A stretch of 7,966 bases of DNA from Methanobacteriota archaeon (GCA_018900975.1 JAHIFK010000199.1:1-7966); one strand, 5' to 3'; positions 1 to 6,192 are shown, numbered from the stretch's first letter. Notes: generated from the sequence alone by a model not told the origin. Made by a program: numbers and translations.

Positions 1-200
1 AAGGAATATCAACCGCAAACGAATTAATTTTAGGCTATTGAACGGGAACAGACCAAACAAACGGATAGTGGATACTATCTTATTTGTTTTACTTTGTGTT
101 TGTATGGATTTCTGTTGGCTTGGTGAAAGCAAATAGTAGAAGACAACAGTGAACTCATCTGTAGCTATTGATGTCATGCAACCAGGGACCGAAAATTAAA
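1..200. other. Non-coding left edge
   Basis: This AT-rich stretch at the window edge holds no convincing reading frame on either strand and no tRNA-like cloverleaf that I can see. Its one clear structure is the hairpin at 55-89, described separately. It probably lies downstream of the leftward mutase-family gene and downstream of, or between, genes outside the window. Confidence 0.5.
55..89. terminator. Stem-loop followed by T-rich tract, possible terminator
   Basis: AAACAAA (55-61) pairs with TTTGTTT (83-89), and inside it GATAGT (64-69) pairs with ACTATC (74-79) around a GGAT loop. That gives 13 base pairs with a small internal bulge. On the plus strand the structure runs into a T-rich tract (83-108), as expected for a terminator of a rightward gene ending left of the window. 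Archaeal termination depends mainly on T-runs, so the hairpin may instead be a processing signal or a binding site. Confidence 0.4.
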
Positions 201-252
201 CCCCGCCATAGGCGGCGCCTCACCGGGGTCTGGGGTCGCAACCCCAGCGCCG
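201..252. repeat. GC-rich multi-hairpin element at the 3' end of the mutase-family gene
   Basis: This block of about 52 bp is far more GC-rich than its surroundings and is packed with inverted repeats. TGGGGT (231-236) pairs with ACCCCA (241-246) over a CGCA loop. CCGCC (203-207) pairs with GGCGG (211-215) over ATA. CCCCG (201-205) can alternatively pair with CGGGG (224-228), and GGCGC (214-218) with GCGCC (247-251). On the minus strand the last GGGG is followed by TTTAATTTT, so it could act as a terminator for the gene it closes. It supplies the final 11 codons and the stop of that gene. Its composition suggests a REP/MITE-like dispersed repeat, but only one copy is visible here, so that is inference. 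Confidence 0.5.
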
Positions 253-1503
253 TAAAAGATGATGTTGATCGAAAGTGTTAATAGTACGCTTATCTGCGGT
301 TCCTTTTTCTTTAATACCCTTTATATCATTTTTCGTCAGCATCCCCATCAGCCTGTGCCCTTCCACAAGCCCGAATACTCCTTCCTTTGCCGAGAACTCA
401 TCAAACCTCTCCACATAATCTGCTTTCTCTGTGGAAGAATATAGCGCAAAAGGAACCGGGTCCCGGGTATGTGTCTTTAATGGAATTGGCGTTGGATGGT
501 CAGGCAGCACCAGTATCCTGAATTCTCCGTATCCTCCGAGCTCGTTCAGCATCCCTCCCACAACTTTCTCATCAAAATCCTCGATGGCTTTCATCTTCGC
601 CTCCAAATCACCCATGTGTCCAGCCTCATCAGGCGCCTCAACATGGACAAAAACGAAATCCCGCTCTTTTAGCGAGTCAAGCGCATAAGCAGCCTTGCCT
701 GAGAAGTTGGTATCAAGATAGCCTGTCGCGCCGGGAACTTCAATGACATCAAGACCTGCTGATTTAGCGATCCCCTTGAGCAGGTCTACAGCAGATATTA
801 CCGAACCTGTTACGCCAAATAATTCCCTGAAACTCGGCATTTCAAGCGCTTTTCCCTGCCCCCACGGCCAGATAAGGTTCGCGATATTCTTCCCGTTTTT
901 CCTTCGATCCATATTTATTTCATGCTTCTCAAGAATTGGTTTTGATGACCTAATAAGGTCGATCAGCATATCGGAATCCTCTCCGCGCGGAAGGACATCA
1001 TCCACCGACTGCCCCACAACATCATGAGGTGGTGTGCATATTGCTTTTTCTCCCTGCTTCATGATCAGCAGATGCCTGTAGCTCACGCCTGCGTGGAACC
1101 TGAAATCCTTTGCAAGTTCAGAATCTACAGCTTCAATAAGGATCCTGGCTTCCTCACTTGATATGTGCCCAGCGCTGTAATCCACCAGCAGCCCGTCCTT
1201 TTCTGTTATGAGATTGCACCTGAAGGCTATGTCATCTTTTGCAAGAGGTACGCCGATACTTGCGGCTTCAAGAGGTCCCCGGCCTGAATAATACTGCGCC
1301 GGGTCGTAACCCATTATGGAAAGGTTTGCAACATCGCTCCCAGGCGGCATGCTGTCCGGCACGGTCTGAGCTGTTCCATTCCTCCCGTGTTTTGCAATAA
1401 AATCCATATTCGGAGTATTCGCAGCCTGAAGAGGCGTGAGGTTGCCAAGTTCCGGGAGGGGATAGTCCGCCATCCCGTCACCTACAAGTACGATGTATTT
1501 CAT
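220..1503 (-). CDS. apgM: 2,3-bisphosphoglycerate-independent phosphoglycerate mutase family protein (possible homoserine-kinase-like subgroup)
   Basis: The 427-residue protein belongs to the alkaline-phosphatase superfamily, archaeal-type iPGM branch, which interconverts 3- and 2-phosphoglycerate in the cytoplasm using two metal ions. The metal and catalytic set is visible: GDG with Asp9, nucleophile Ser56 in PPGSDVANLS, PDEAGH (Asp292, His296), LPDH (Asp335, His336) and KTHT (His345). The motif MPPGSDVANLS with GYDP, and the start MKYIVLVGDGMADYP, recall the subgroup proposed from genome context as an alternative homoserine kinase in threonine synthesis, so the substrate is uncertain. Family members usually end near the EGHRLMGML motif (382-389). 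Here about 35 further residues follow, and the last 11 (LRRWGCDPRPR) are encoded by the GC-rich hairpin block. The ATG at 1503 is chosen because the family begins there; GAGG lies very close upstream. It follows the small membrane-protein gene by 51 nt on the same strand. Confidence 0.88.
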   Translation of the reverse strand: MKYIVLVGDGMADYPLPELGNLTPLQAANTPNMDFIAKHGRNGTAQTVPDSMPPGSDVANLSIMGYDPAQYYSGRGPLEAASIGVPLAKDDIAFRCNLITEKDGLLVDYSAGHISSEEARILIEAVDSELAKDFRFHAGVSYRHLLIMKQGEKAICTPPHDVVGQSVDDVLPRGEDSDMLIDLIRSSKPILEKHEINMDRRKNGKNIANLIWPWGQGKALEMPSFRELFGVTGSVISAVDLLKGIAKSAGLDVIEVPGATGYLDTNFSGKAAYALDSLKERDFVFVHVEAPDEAGHMGDLEAKMKAIEDFDEKVVGGMLNELGGYGEFRILVLPDHPTPIPLKTHTRDPVPFALYSSTEKADYVERFDEFSAKEGVFGLVEGHRLMGMLTKNDIKGIKEKGTADKRTINTFDQHHLLRRWGCDPRPR

Positions 1504-1554
1504 AGCCTCAACTTAAGAATGCCAGTACAATAAAATATCGGTCAAATGGCTGGA

Positions 1555-1905
1555 TTATAGTGGTTTGTAATATTTTATATACAATCCCAGCAGTCCGACA
1601 AATATTATAAGGGTAAGCGCAAAAAGGAAAATATACAACTTTATCATTGTCTGTATCCCGCCTACGCTTTTGTTTAAATATGACAGTTCATTAGTGAGTT
1701 TATTTATAGACTCTTCAACCTCAGGTGAAGGGACCAGTTTCACAGATTCCTGGACAGCCTGGGCTTTTACTGGCTGCGTTGGGGTGTAAGTTTTTTTAAT
1801 GACAGGCATTACAGGCCTGACTTTCTCTATTTGCTTATAATTTGGGTCTCTTCCTTTACCGAGCGTGTGAAATATCTGCTCTTCCGTTACATCAAGAATT
1901 GACAT
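1555..1905 (-). CDS. Small C-terminally anchored membrane protein, function unknown
   Basis: I do not recognise this 116-residue protein. Residues 1-60 are polar and proline/valine-rich (several Pro between 31 and 61), suggesting an extended cytoplasmic region. Residues 62-87 look amphipathic and may form a short coiled coil. Residues 89-111 form one strongly hydrophobic segment (KLYIFLFALTLIIFVGLLGL core), followed by only KYYKPL. There is no signal peptide, so the topology fits a tail-anchored protein with its N-terminus in the cytoplasm. The ATG at 1905 follows GAAGGT (rc of 1910-1915) and has a good TATA box about 40 bp upstream. Composition matches coding DNA, and the gene is the first of a possible two-gene unit with the mutase-family gene. 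Confidence 0.7.
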   Translation of the reverse strand: MSILDVTEEQIFHTLGKGRDPNYKQIEKVRPVMPVIKKTYTPTQPVKAQAVQESVKLVPSPEVEESINKLTNELSYLNKSVGGIQTMIKLYIFLFALTLIIFVGLLGLYIKYYKPL

Positions 1906-1940
1906 AGTTTACCTTCGACAAGAGTAATATTGTCTCTGTT

Positions 1941-1950
1941 CTTATATATT
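1941..1950 (-). promoter_or_regulatory. BRE/TATA promoter of the small membrane-protein gene
   Basis: Read on the minus strand, AAAGAAATATATAAG is a textbook archaeal BRE plus TATA box. Transcription would start about 25 bp downstream near 1920, giving a leader of about 15 nt before the ATG at 1905. It may also drive the mutase-family gene, since no clear terminator lies between the two. Confidence 0.6.
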
Positions 1951-1970
1951 TCTTTGTATATCGAATATGA

Positions 1971-1984
1971 CGATTTTCAAATCG
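1971..1984. promoter_or_regulatory. 14-bp inverted repeat in divergent spacer
   Basis: CGATTT (1971-1976) and AAATCG (1979-1984) form an inverted repeat with a 2-bp centre. It lies between the leftward membrane-protein promoter (1941-1950) and the rightward aminotransferase. The position suits an operator for a small dimeric regulator, but a single palindrome of this size in AT-rich DNA could be chance. Confidence 0.25.
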
Positions 1985-2033
1985 GTGATCATTTCGCAAG
2001 GAATTTTATCCTTCATAACCACAGTTATTACAT

Positions 2034-2042
2034 AAAATATAC
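2034..2042 (+). promoter_or_regulatory. Weak TATA-like box for aminotransferase
   Basis: AAAATATAC resembles an archaeal TATA element. It would place the transcription start near 2064 and give a leader of about 35 nt. AT-rich alternatives nearby (2073-2085) cannot be excluded. Confidence 0.3.
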
Positions 2043-2088
2043 ATAAAAGTTAGTTGTATTAGCCCAAAAGTTATTAAATTTAAATTTC

Positions 2089-2094
2089 AGGAGA
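2089..2094 (+). promoter_or_regulatory. Shine-Dalgarno AGGAGA for aminotransferase
   Basis: AGGAGA sits 5 nt upstream of the ATG at 2100 and fixes that start, in agreement with the usual N-terminus of the family (LLMIPGPVPV). Confidence 0.75.
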
Positions 2095-2099
2095 ATCTT

Positions 2100-3245
2100 A
2101 TGAACCTCGAAAACACACTTCTTATGATACCCGGTCCTGTGCCGGTAGCACCCAGAATACTTCGCGCCATGTCAAAACCCATAATCGGTCACAGAAGCAA
2201 GGATTTTGGGAGCATGTACAGCGAATGCAGAACAACACTTCAGGAGCTTTTCGGCACAAAGAACGACATGTACGTTATAAGCGGTTCTGGAAGCTGCGCC
2301 ATGGAAGCTGCTGTCAGTAACGTCATCGGAGAGAATGATACCCTTGTCACCATTGAGAACGGGAAATTCGGAGAACGGTTCAGGGAAATTGGCGAGCGCT
2401 ACGGAAAGGTCAGGTCTGTCAAGTTCGACTGGACAAAAGGAGAATCCATTGAGTTAGATCAGGTCGAAAATGCGCTTGCACAAGGCGCTAAAGCAGTGAC
2501 CCTCGTGCATAATGATACTTCTGTTGGCATCAAGAACCCGGCAAAAGAGGTTGGCGAACTGGCGAAAAAATACGGGGCGCTTTTCATCATGGACGGCGTG
2601 ACCACAATTGGCGGGGATGATGTCCAGGTGGACAAATGGGGCGTTGATCTTGCTGTTGTCGGATCGCAGAAGTGCATCGGCGCCCCGCCCGGTCTGTCAG
2701 CCATCTCGGTTAGCAAAAAAGCGTGGGATGCAATAGTTGAGAAACCTCCCTATTACATGGACCTCAAGGCCTACAGGAAATCAGCAAATAAGGAAAGTCC
2801 AGAGACCCCCTATACTCCGGCAGTGCCGCTATTCTTTGCACTCCATGAGGCGCTGAAAATCGTGAAGGAAGAAGGGCTTGATGCGCGCATCAAGCGCCAT
2901 GCAAAGTTCGCGGAAGCTATTCGCGCTGCAGCGGGCGCGATGAATATAGATATGTTCCCGCAGTTGAACAAATACTGCGCGTATTCCAACACGGTTACAG
3001 CCATGAAAATTCCCACAGGCATTGACGACAAGAAACTACGCGGAGGGATAAAGGAACTTGGAATTCAGGTGTCTGGCGGTCAGGGGCCGCTTGAAGGTAA
3101 GATCTTCAGGATAGGCAGCATGGGCAACATCAGCAAACTTGACATATTGAGCACGATCCAGGTCGTTGAGTTAGTGCTGCACAAGAACGATGTGGTTAAG
3201 AAGATGGGGCCAGGCGTTGAAGCAGCCAGCAATGTTTTAAAATAA
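2100..3245 (+). CDS. Class-V (AGXT-type) PLP aminotransferase; serine-pyruvate/alanine-glyoxylate or aspartate/phosphoserine transaminase
   Basis: The 381-residue protein is a full-length fold-type I, class-V aminotransferase of the serine-pyruvate/alanine-glyoxylate group. The N-terminal PGPVPV motif (11-16) and GHRS (30-33) are present. SGSGSCAMEA (61-70) forms the phosphate-binding loop, HNDTSVG (137-143) and MDGVTT (164-169, Asp165 to the pyridine nitrogen) follow, and Lys191 in GSQKCIGAPPG is the Schiff-base lysine. Arg337 in FRIGSMG is the expected carboxylate ligand. A characterised homologue group in Methanococcales is a broad-specificity enzyme that makes phosphoserine and transaminates aspartate, so a serine-synthesis role is plausible. 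Exact substrates cannot be read from sequence. It stands alone on the plus strand, and its stop is one base from the stop of the convergent KH-protein gene. Confidence 0.9.
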   Translation: MNLENTLLMIPGPVPVAPRILRAMSKPIIGHRSKDFGSMYSECRTTLQELFGTKNDMYVISGSGSCAMEAAVSNVIGENDTLVTIENGKFGERFREIGERYGKVRSVKFDWTKGESIELDQVENALAQGAKAVTLVHNDTSVGIKNPAKEVGELAKKYGALFIMDGVTTIGGDDVQVDKWGVDLAVVGSQKCIGAPPGLSAISVSKKAWDAIVEKPPYYMDLKAYRKSANKESPETPYTPAVPLFFALHEALKIVKEEGLDARIKRHAKFAEAIRAAAGAMNIDMFPQLNKYCAYSNTVTAMKIPTGIDDKKLRGGIKELGIQVSGGQGPLEGKIFRIGSMGNISKLDILSTIQVVELVLHKNDVVKKMGPGVEAASNVLK

Positions 3246-3246
3246 T

Positions 3247-3783
3247 TCAAAATCCCATCTTCACATTTCTCAGGTCAGTTTTCTTTTTCTCAAGGAACTT
3301 GTACACTGGACCGTGCGTCGAACCCTTTAAAAGCATATCGATACCTGTCCTTGCCACAGAATTCTGTTCAGGATACCCTATCAGTGAAACGGTCTTTCCA
3401 TAGACTGAGATGCGCGCTCCTGTCATAGCCTCAAATACCTCGCGAGTCTTCCCTTCCCTGCCGATGATGCGTCCTTTTAACCTCTGCATATCTTTTTCAG
3501 TCCTTGCAAGATTTGACATGTCAATGGTCTCAAACATCAGGAAATCATCATCCAGCAGCTTCAGGGCTTTCTCAGGACTGAAACCCCGCGCAATAGCTTG
3601 GACGATCTCTCTGGCACGCAGCCCCTTTATCGGGTCTTTTGGCTCCATGATCTCTACACTCCCTGTACTGCTATCTATATTCAGTTGGGCGGTCGATCCC
3701 TCTTCAATGAGGGCCTTGACGCTGCCCTTGGGTCCTACTAAGACCGCGACCCTTTCAAGCGGTATTTTAATATGCTCATTCAT
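3247..3783 (-). CDS. Two-KH-domain RNA-binding protein, archaeal Dim2/Pno1-like ribosome biogenesis factor
   Basis: The 178-residue length and two KH modules fit archaeal Dim2/Pno1. KH1 has VGPKG (16-20) in its GxxG loop. KH2 has RIIGREGKTR (105-114), with the GREG loop intact. Between them lies ARGFSPEKALKLL (65-77), typical of this family. Eukaryotic Pno1/Dim2 binds the 3' end of the small-subunit rRNA precursor and partners Nob1; the archaeal protein is thought to act likewise on 16S rRNA. The ATG at 3783 overlaps the RIO1 stop as ATGA (3780-3783), indicating translational coupling. The gene is the last of the eIF1A-RIO1-KH cluster and converges with the aminotransferase across a 1-bp gap. 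Confidence 0.9.
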   Translation of the reverse strand: MNEHIKIPLERVAVLVGPKGSVKALIEEGSTAQLNIDSSTGSVEIMEPKDPIKGLRAREIVQAIARGFSPEKALKLLDDDFLMFETIDMSNLARTEKDMQRLKGRIIGREGKTREVFEAMTGARISVYGKTVSLIGYPEQNSVARTGIDMLLKGSTHGPVYKFLEKKKTDLRNVKMGF

Positions 3784-4574
3784 TTTTCTCTCTCCTTGAT
3801 CATTGTCATCATTTCTTCTTCGTTAATTCTTAGATTTAGTTTATTGAAATACCGGGCTATATTATTGACATCACGTATCAAGAACGTTTCTGCGTTAAAA
3901 TGTTCTGTTGTAACGGATTGACCCATGTCTATTATCACAGGCGACATGTCATTCAAGTCCACCAGGATGTTGTACTCGGAAAGATCAGCATGGACGAGTT
4001 CTGCCTTCCAATATAGCAGGTTCATATATTCAAGGATCTTTTTAAAGATACGCTCTGCATCATCCTGCGATAATATCACATCTTTTAATTGGGGCATGGC
4101 TACGCCATCATTCCCCATGAATTCCATTAGCAGGATATTGCGTTTCACGACATACGGCTCAGGCACGCGCACACCTGCTTCTTTTGCGCGTTTTAAGTTC
4201 TTGAACTCTTTTTTCGCCCATGCAAGTATGATATCTTTTTTTGCATGTTTTATTCCCATAAAGCGCGGGTCTCCCAGAATGTACTCTTTCATGGCATTGA
4301 AATTCGCAGTCGACATCATGAATATCTTGACTGCGATCTCTCCATATTCTTTTGAGATAGCATGGAAAACATTTGCCTCCTTTCCTGTGCTTACCGAACC
4401 CCCCATGGCATCTATATAACCTTTTTTCGCAAGACCATAGAGAGCCATCAGAGTCGCATCATCAAATACATCACTAAATACCGCTCTCTGGCTGGAATCC
4501 TTTATTCGCATCCGGAATTCGTCGACTTTTTCATCCATCCTGCGAATTTTGCCGTCACTTACCATACAGTCCAC
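3780..4574 (-). CDS. rio1: RIO1-type atypical serine kinase/ATPase
   Basis: This 264-residue protein is a RIO1-family kinase, which acts on late pre-40S/30S particles and uses ATP to drive release of assembly factors. Visible motifs are an N-terminal helical region (about 25-58), the flexible nucleotide loop STGKEANV (62-69), Lys83 in IAVKIF, hinge MEFMG (150-154), catalytic HADLSEYN (195-202, Asp197) and metal-binding IDMGQSV (215-221, Asp216). All key residues are present. The start shown is GTG at 4574, immediately after the eIF1A TAA. ATG at 4565, three residues later, is an alternative; neither has a strong Shine-Dalgarno. The 3' end overlaps the KH gene by 4 bp. Confidence 0.93.
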   Translation of the reverse strand: MDCMVSDGKIRRMDEKVDEFRMRIKDSSQRAVFSDVFDDATLMALYGLAKKGYIDAMGGSVSTGKEANVFHAISKEYGEIAVKIFMMSTANFNAMKEYILGDPRFMGIKHAKKDIILAWAKKEFKNLKRAKEAGVRVPEPYVVKRNILLMEFMGNDGVAMPQLKDVILSQDDAERIFKKILEYMNLLYWKAELVHADLSEYNILVDLNDMSPVIIDMGQSVTTEHFNAETFLIRDVNNIARYFNKLNLRINEEEMMTMIKEREK

Positions 4575-4889
4575 TTAACTCTTTAATAATCCCTTCCGCT
4601 GCAACCAGTTCACCTGCGGACCACTGTATTTCCAGACGATATCAGCTTTTTCGTTCTGGAAAGACCATGGTACGACAATAACGATATCCCCTTCCATCAT
4701 CCAGATCCTCTTCTTGATCTTCCCTGGAATGCGAGCAAGCCTAACGACACCGTCCATGCACCTGACCCTTATTTTGTTAGCCCCCAAAAGGGATTCAACT
4801 GTAGCTAGCACCTCGTTGGCGCTTTTTTGGGGTATTCTGACCCTTGTGAATTCCTCAGGTACTTGATCGGATTTCTGTCGCTGTTTCAG
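4575..4889 (-). CDS. eif1A: Translation initiation factor aIF1A (eIF1A), CTG start
   Basis: This is archaeal initiation factor 1A, an OB-fold protein that binds the A site of the small subunit during initiation. The core is unmistakable: TRVRIP near the N-terminus, NEVLATVESLLGANK, RCMDGVVRLARIPGKIKKR, EGDIVIVVPW, KADIVWKY and the C-terminal QVNWLQRKGLL. The conserved sequence extends upstream of the first conventional in-frame start codon (GTG 4811), reading KQRQKSDQVPEEFTRVRIPQ, and no ATG, GTG or TTG occurs before the in-frame stop at 4899-4901. CTG at 4887-4889 lies 5 nt after GAGGTG (4895-4900). Starting there gives 104 residues, the usual family length. It heads the cluster with RIO1, which begins directly after its TAA. 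Confidence 0.88.
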   Translation of the reverse strand: MKQRQKSDQVPEEFTRVRIPQKSANEVLATVESLLGANKIRVRCMDGVVRLARIPGKIKKRIWMMEGDIVIVVPWSFQNEKADIVWKYSGPQVNWLQRKGLLKS

Positions 4890-4894
4890 TATAA

Positions 4895-4900
4895 CACCTC
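4895..4900 (-). promoter_or_regulatory. Perfect Shine-Dalgarno GAGGTG deciding the eIF1A start
   Basis: GAGGTG is complementary to the archaeal 16S anti-SD. The order GAGGTG-TTATA-CTG puts the CTG at ideal spacing; the ATA between them would be only 2 nt away. This supports initiation at a non-canonical codon. Confidence 0.65.
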
Positions 4901-4923
4901 ATATAATGTTCTTAATGTTTCTG

Positions 4924-4932
4924 ATATATGTA
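4924..4932 (-). promoter_or_regulatory. TATA-like box upstream of eIF1A cluster
   Basis: On the minus strand TTTACATATAT lies about 38 bp before the proposed CTG start. Transcription would begin near 4902, giving a leader of about 13 nt that just includes the Shine-Dalgarno. It suggests the eIF1A-RIO1-KH unit has its own promoter, separate from the epimerase upstream. Confidence 0.4.
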
Positions 4933-4991
4933 AAGGTTACTGAATTTAAAAAGATACATCAAGAAGCAGGTAGTAATTTTGTGTATGTATT

Positions 4992-5927
4992 TCAGGTAAA
5001 ATATTTTATTGTTTCTTCAAGACCTTTTTCAAGGTCATATCTTATTTTAAACCCGATATTCTTTATCTTACTGATATCAGCGAGACTATGCAAAATATCG
5101 CCTCTCCTGGGTTCCCTGTACACAATATTCGAGTTTGAGTCCGTCAATTTGATTATCTTATCTGCCAGTTCATTTATTGACGAAGCAGTACCGCTTGCCA
5201 CGTTAAATGTCATACCTTCCCCCTTTGACATGACAAGTTCATTTGCATGGACAATATCCTTTACGAATATGAAATCACGTGTTTGCGATCCATCGCCGTA
5301 TATGATCAAATCCTCATTTCTCAACGCTTTCCTTATGAAAATCGGCATCACTGATGCATAAGGTGAAGTAACATCCTGTCCTGGTCCGTAAACATTGAAA
5401 TACCGCAGTGAAGTTGTTTTCAATCCGTACTCTTCGTAATAGATCCTGGCGGCATATTCACAGTCAAGCTTGGATATGGCATAAGGGGACTTTGGTTGTG
5501 GGGTCATATCTTCCTTTTTTTTGGAAACCGGTGAATCCCCATATACTGCTGCTGATGATGCCAAAACGACTTTTTTGACATTGTTTCTTCTTCCGGCGTC
5601 TAGAATGTTCAGGGTCCCGATCGTATTGATCTCTATTGTTTTTTGCGGATCGTTCATGCTTTCCACGACTGAGATAAGGGCTGCTTCATGAAAAATGTAT
5701 TCGATGTCCGAAGTTATCTTGTTCACAAGTTCCCTGTCCAGGATATCTCCTTCAACAAATTCGAAATTGTCAAATTCAAAAAAAGGAGCAATATTAGCTT
5801 TTTTGGTTTCGATGGCATACGTCGGGTCGAAATTATCCAGACATACAACCTCATGTCCTGAGTCAAGAAAACGACGGACTATGTGCGAACCAATAAATCC
5901 GGCGCCGCCGGTTACCAGGCATTTCAT
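4992..5927 (-). CDS. NAD-dependent nucleotide-sugar epimerase (GalE-like extended SDR)
   Basis: The 311-residue protein is a complete extended short-chain dehydrogenase/reductase of the UDP-sugar 4-epimerase type. The NAD-binding Rossmann motif TGGAGFIG (6-13) is followed by the acidic end of strand 2 (LDN, Asp31), the EGDILD segment (59-64, adenine contact) and HEAA (80-83). The catalytic set is Ser125 in SSAAVYG, Tyr149 and Lys153 in YAISK. RYFNVYGPGQ (175-184) and the C-terminal RDFIFVKDIVHA (218-229) match substrate-binding regions. UDP-glucose/UDP-GlcNAc 4-epimerase is most likely, supplying sugars for surface glycans; exact substrate and product are open. The ATG at 5927 is fixed by the Rossmann start. 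It lies upstream of the eIF1A cluster on the same strand with a spacer of about 100 bp. Confidence 0.9.
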   Translation of the reverse strand: MKCLVTGGAGFIGSHIVRRFLDSGHEVVCLDNFDPTYAIETKKANIAPFFEFDNFEFVEGDILDRELVNKITSDIEYIFHEAALISVVESMNDPQKTIEINTIGTLNILDAGRRNNVKKVVLASSAAVYGDSPVSKKKEDMTPQPKSPYAISKLDCEYAARIYYEEYGLKTTSLRYFNVYGPGQDVTSPYASVMPIFIRKALRNEDLIIYGDGSQTRDFIFVKDIVHANELVMSKGEGMTFNVASGTASSINELADKIIKLTDSNSNIVYREPRRGDILHSLADISKIKNIGFKIRYDLEKGLEETIKYFT

Positions 5928-5949
5928 GACCTTGAAATTGAATTATCTT

Positions 5950-5957
5950 TATTTAAA
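5950..5957 (-). promoter_or_regulatory. TATA box of epimerase, probably leaderless transcript
   Basis: On the minus strand TTTAAATA, within GTTTTAAATAAAG, is centred about 26 bp before the ATG at 5927. That predicts a transcript starting at or within a few bases of the start codon. The only SD-like sequence, AAGG, is too close to the ATG to function normally, consistent with leaderless initiation. Confidence 0.5.
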
Positions 5958-6065
5958 ACTTGGGTTGGAAGCTTGATGTATGCATTAATTCCACTAGATA
6001 AAATAAAATGACGATAATTTAACTAACTATCATGTTTATTATGTACATATTAATCAGGATCATGC

Positions 6066-6077
6066 TCATTTAAATGA
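6066..6077. promoter_or_regulatory. 12-bp palindrome upstream of KaiC-like gene
   Basis: TCATTTAAATGA is a perfect palindrome just upstream of the direct repeats. It could be part of an operator; in AT-rich DNA it may also be chance. Confidence 0.2.
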
Positions 6078-6089
6078 CAATATACATAT

Positions 6090-6126
6090 ATTATGACCTT
6101 AAATAGTATAATTATGACCATGAATA
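6090..6126. repeat. Paired 16-bp direct repeats with 21-bp period
   Basis: ATTATGACCTTAAATA (6090-6105) and ATTATGACCATGAATA (6111-6126) agree at 14 of 16 positions. They are offset by 21 bp, two turns of the helix, so both would present the same face. They end about 30 bp upstream of the presumed TATA of the KaiC-like gene, a position suited to an activator or to cooperative binding. The KaiC-like protein itself has a ribbon-helix-helix-like N-terminus, so autoregulation is a possible but unproven explanation. Confidence 0.45.
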
Positions 6127-6156
6127 ACCACGAATCAACGCATATGAATATTGCTG

Positions 6157-6165
6157 TTTAATTAT
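6157..6165 (+). promoter_or_regulatory. TATA-like box of KaiC-like gene
   Basis: TTTAATTAT would place the start of transcription near 6187 and leave a leader of about 17 nt that contains the GAGGAGAT ribosome-binding site. It is a weak match, chosen by spacing. Confidence 0.3.
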
Positions 6166-6192
6166 TTTTGACTTTTTTACTAAAATCTATCC

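Noticed and set aside
743..1027. Plus-strand 94-residue frame inside the mutase-family gene
   Set aside because: Shadow of a gene with intact catalytic motifs; no ribosome-binding site or known motif.
3925..4419. Plus-strand 164-residue reading frame
   Set aside because: Antisense to RIO1 kinase, whose catalytic motifs are all present on the minus strand.
4575..4811. 78-residue eIF1A starting at GTG 4811
   Set aside because: Conserved N-terminal sequence (RVRIP region) continues in frame upstream, and the shorter form would lose part of the OB fold and the basic tail.
4906..5361. Plus-strand 151-residue reading frame
   Set aside because: It lies antisense to the epimerase, which has complete family motifs. 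Its composition is that of a shadow frame and it shows no recognisable domain.
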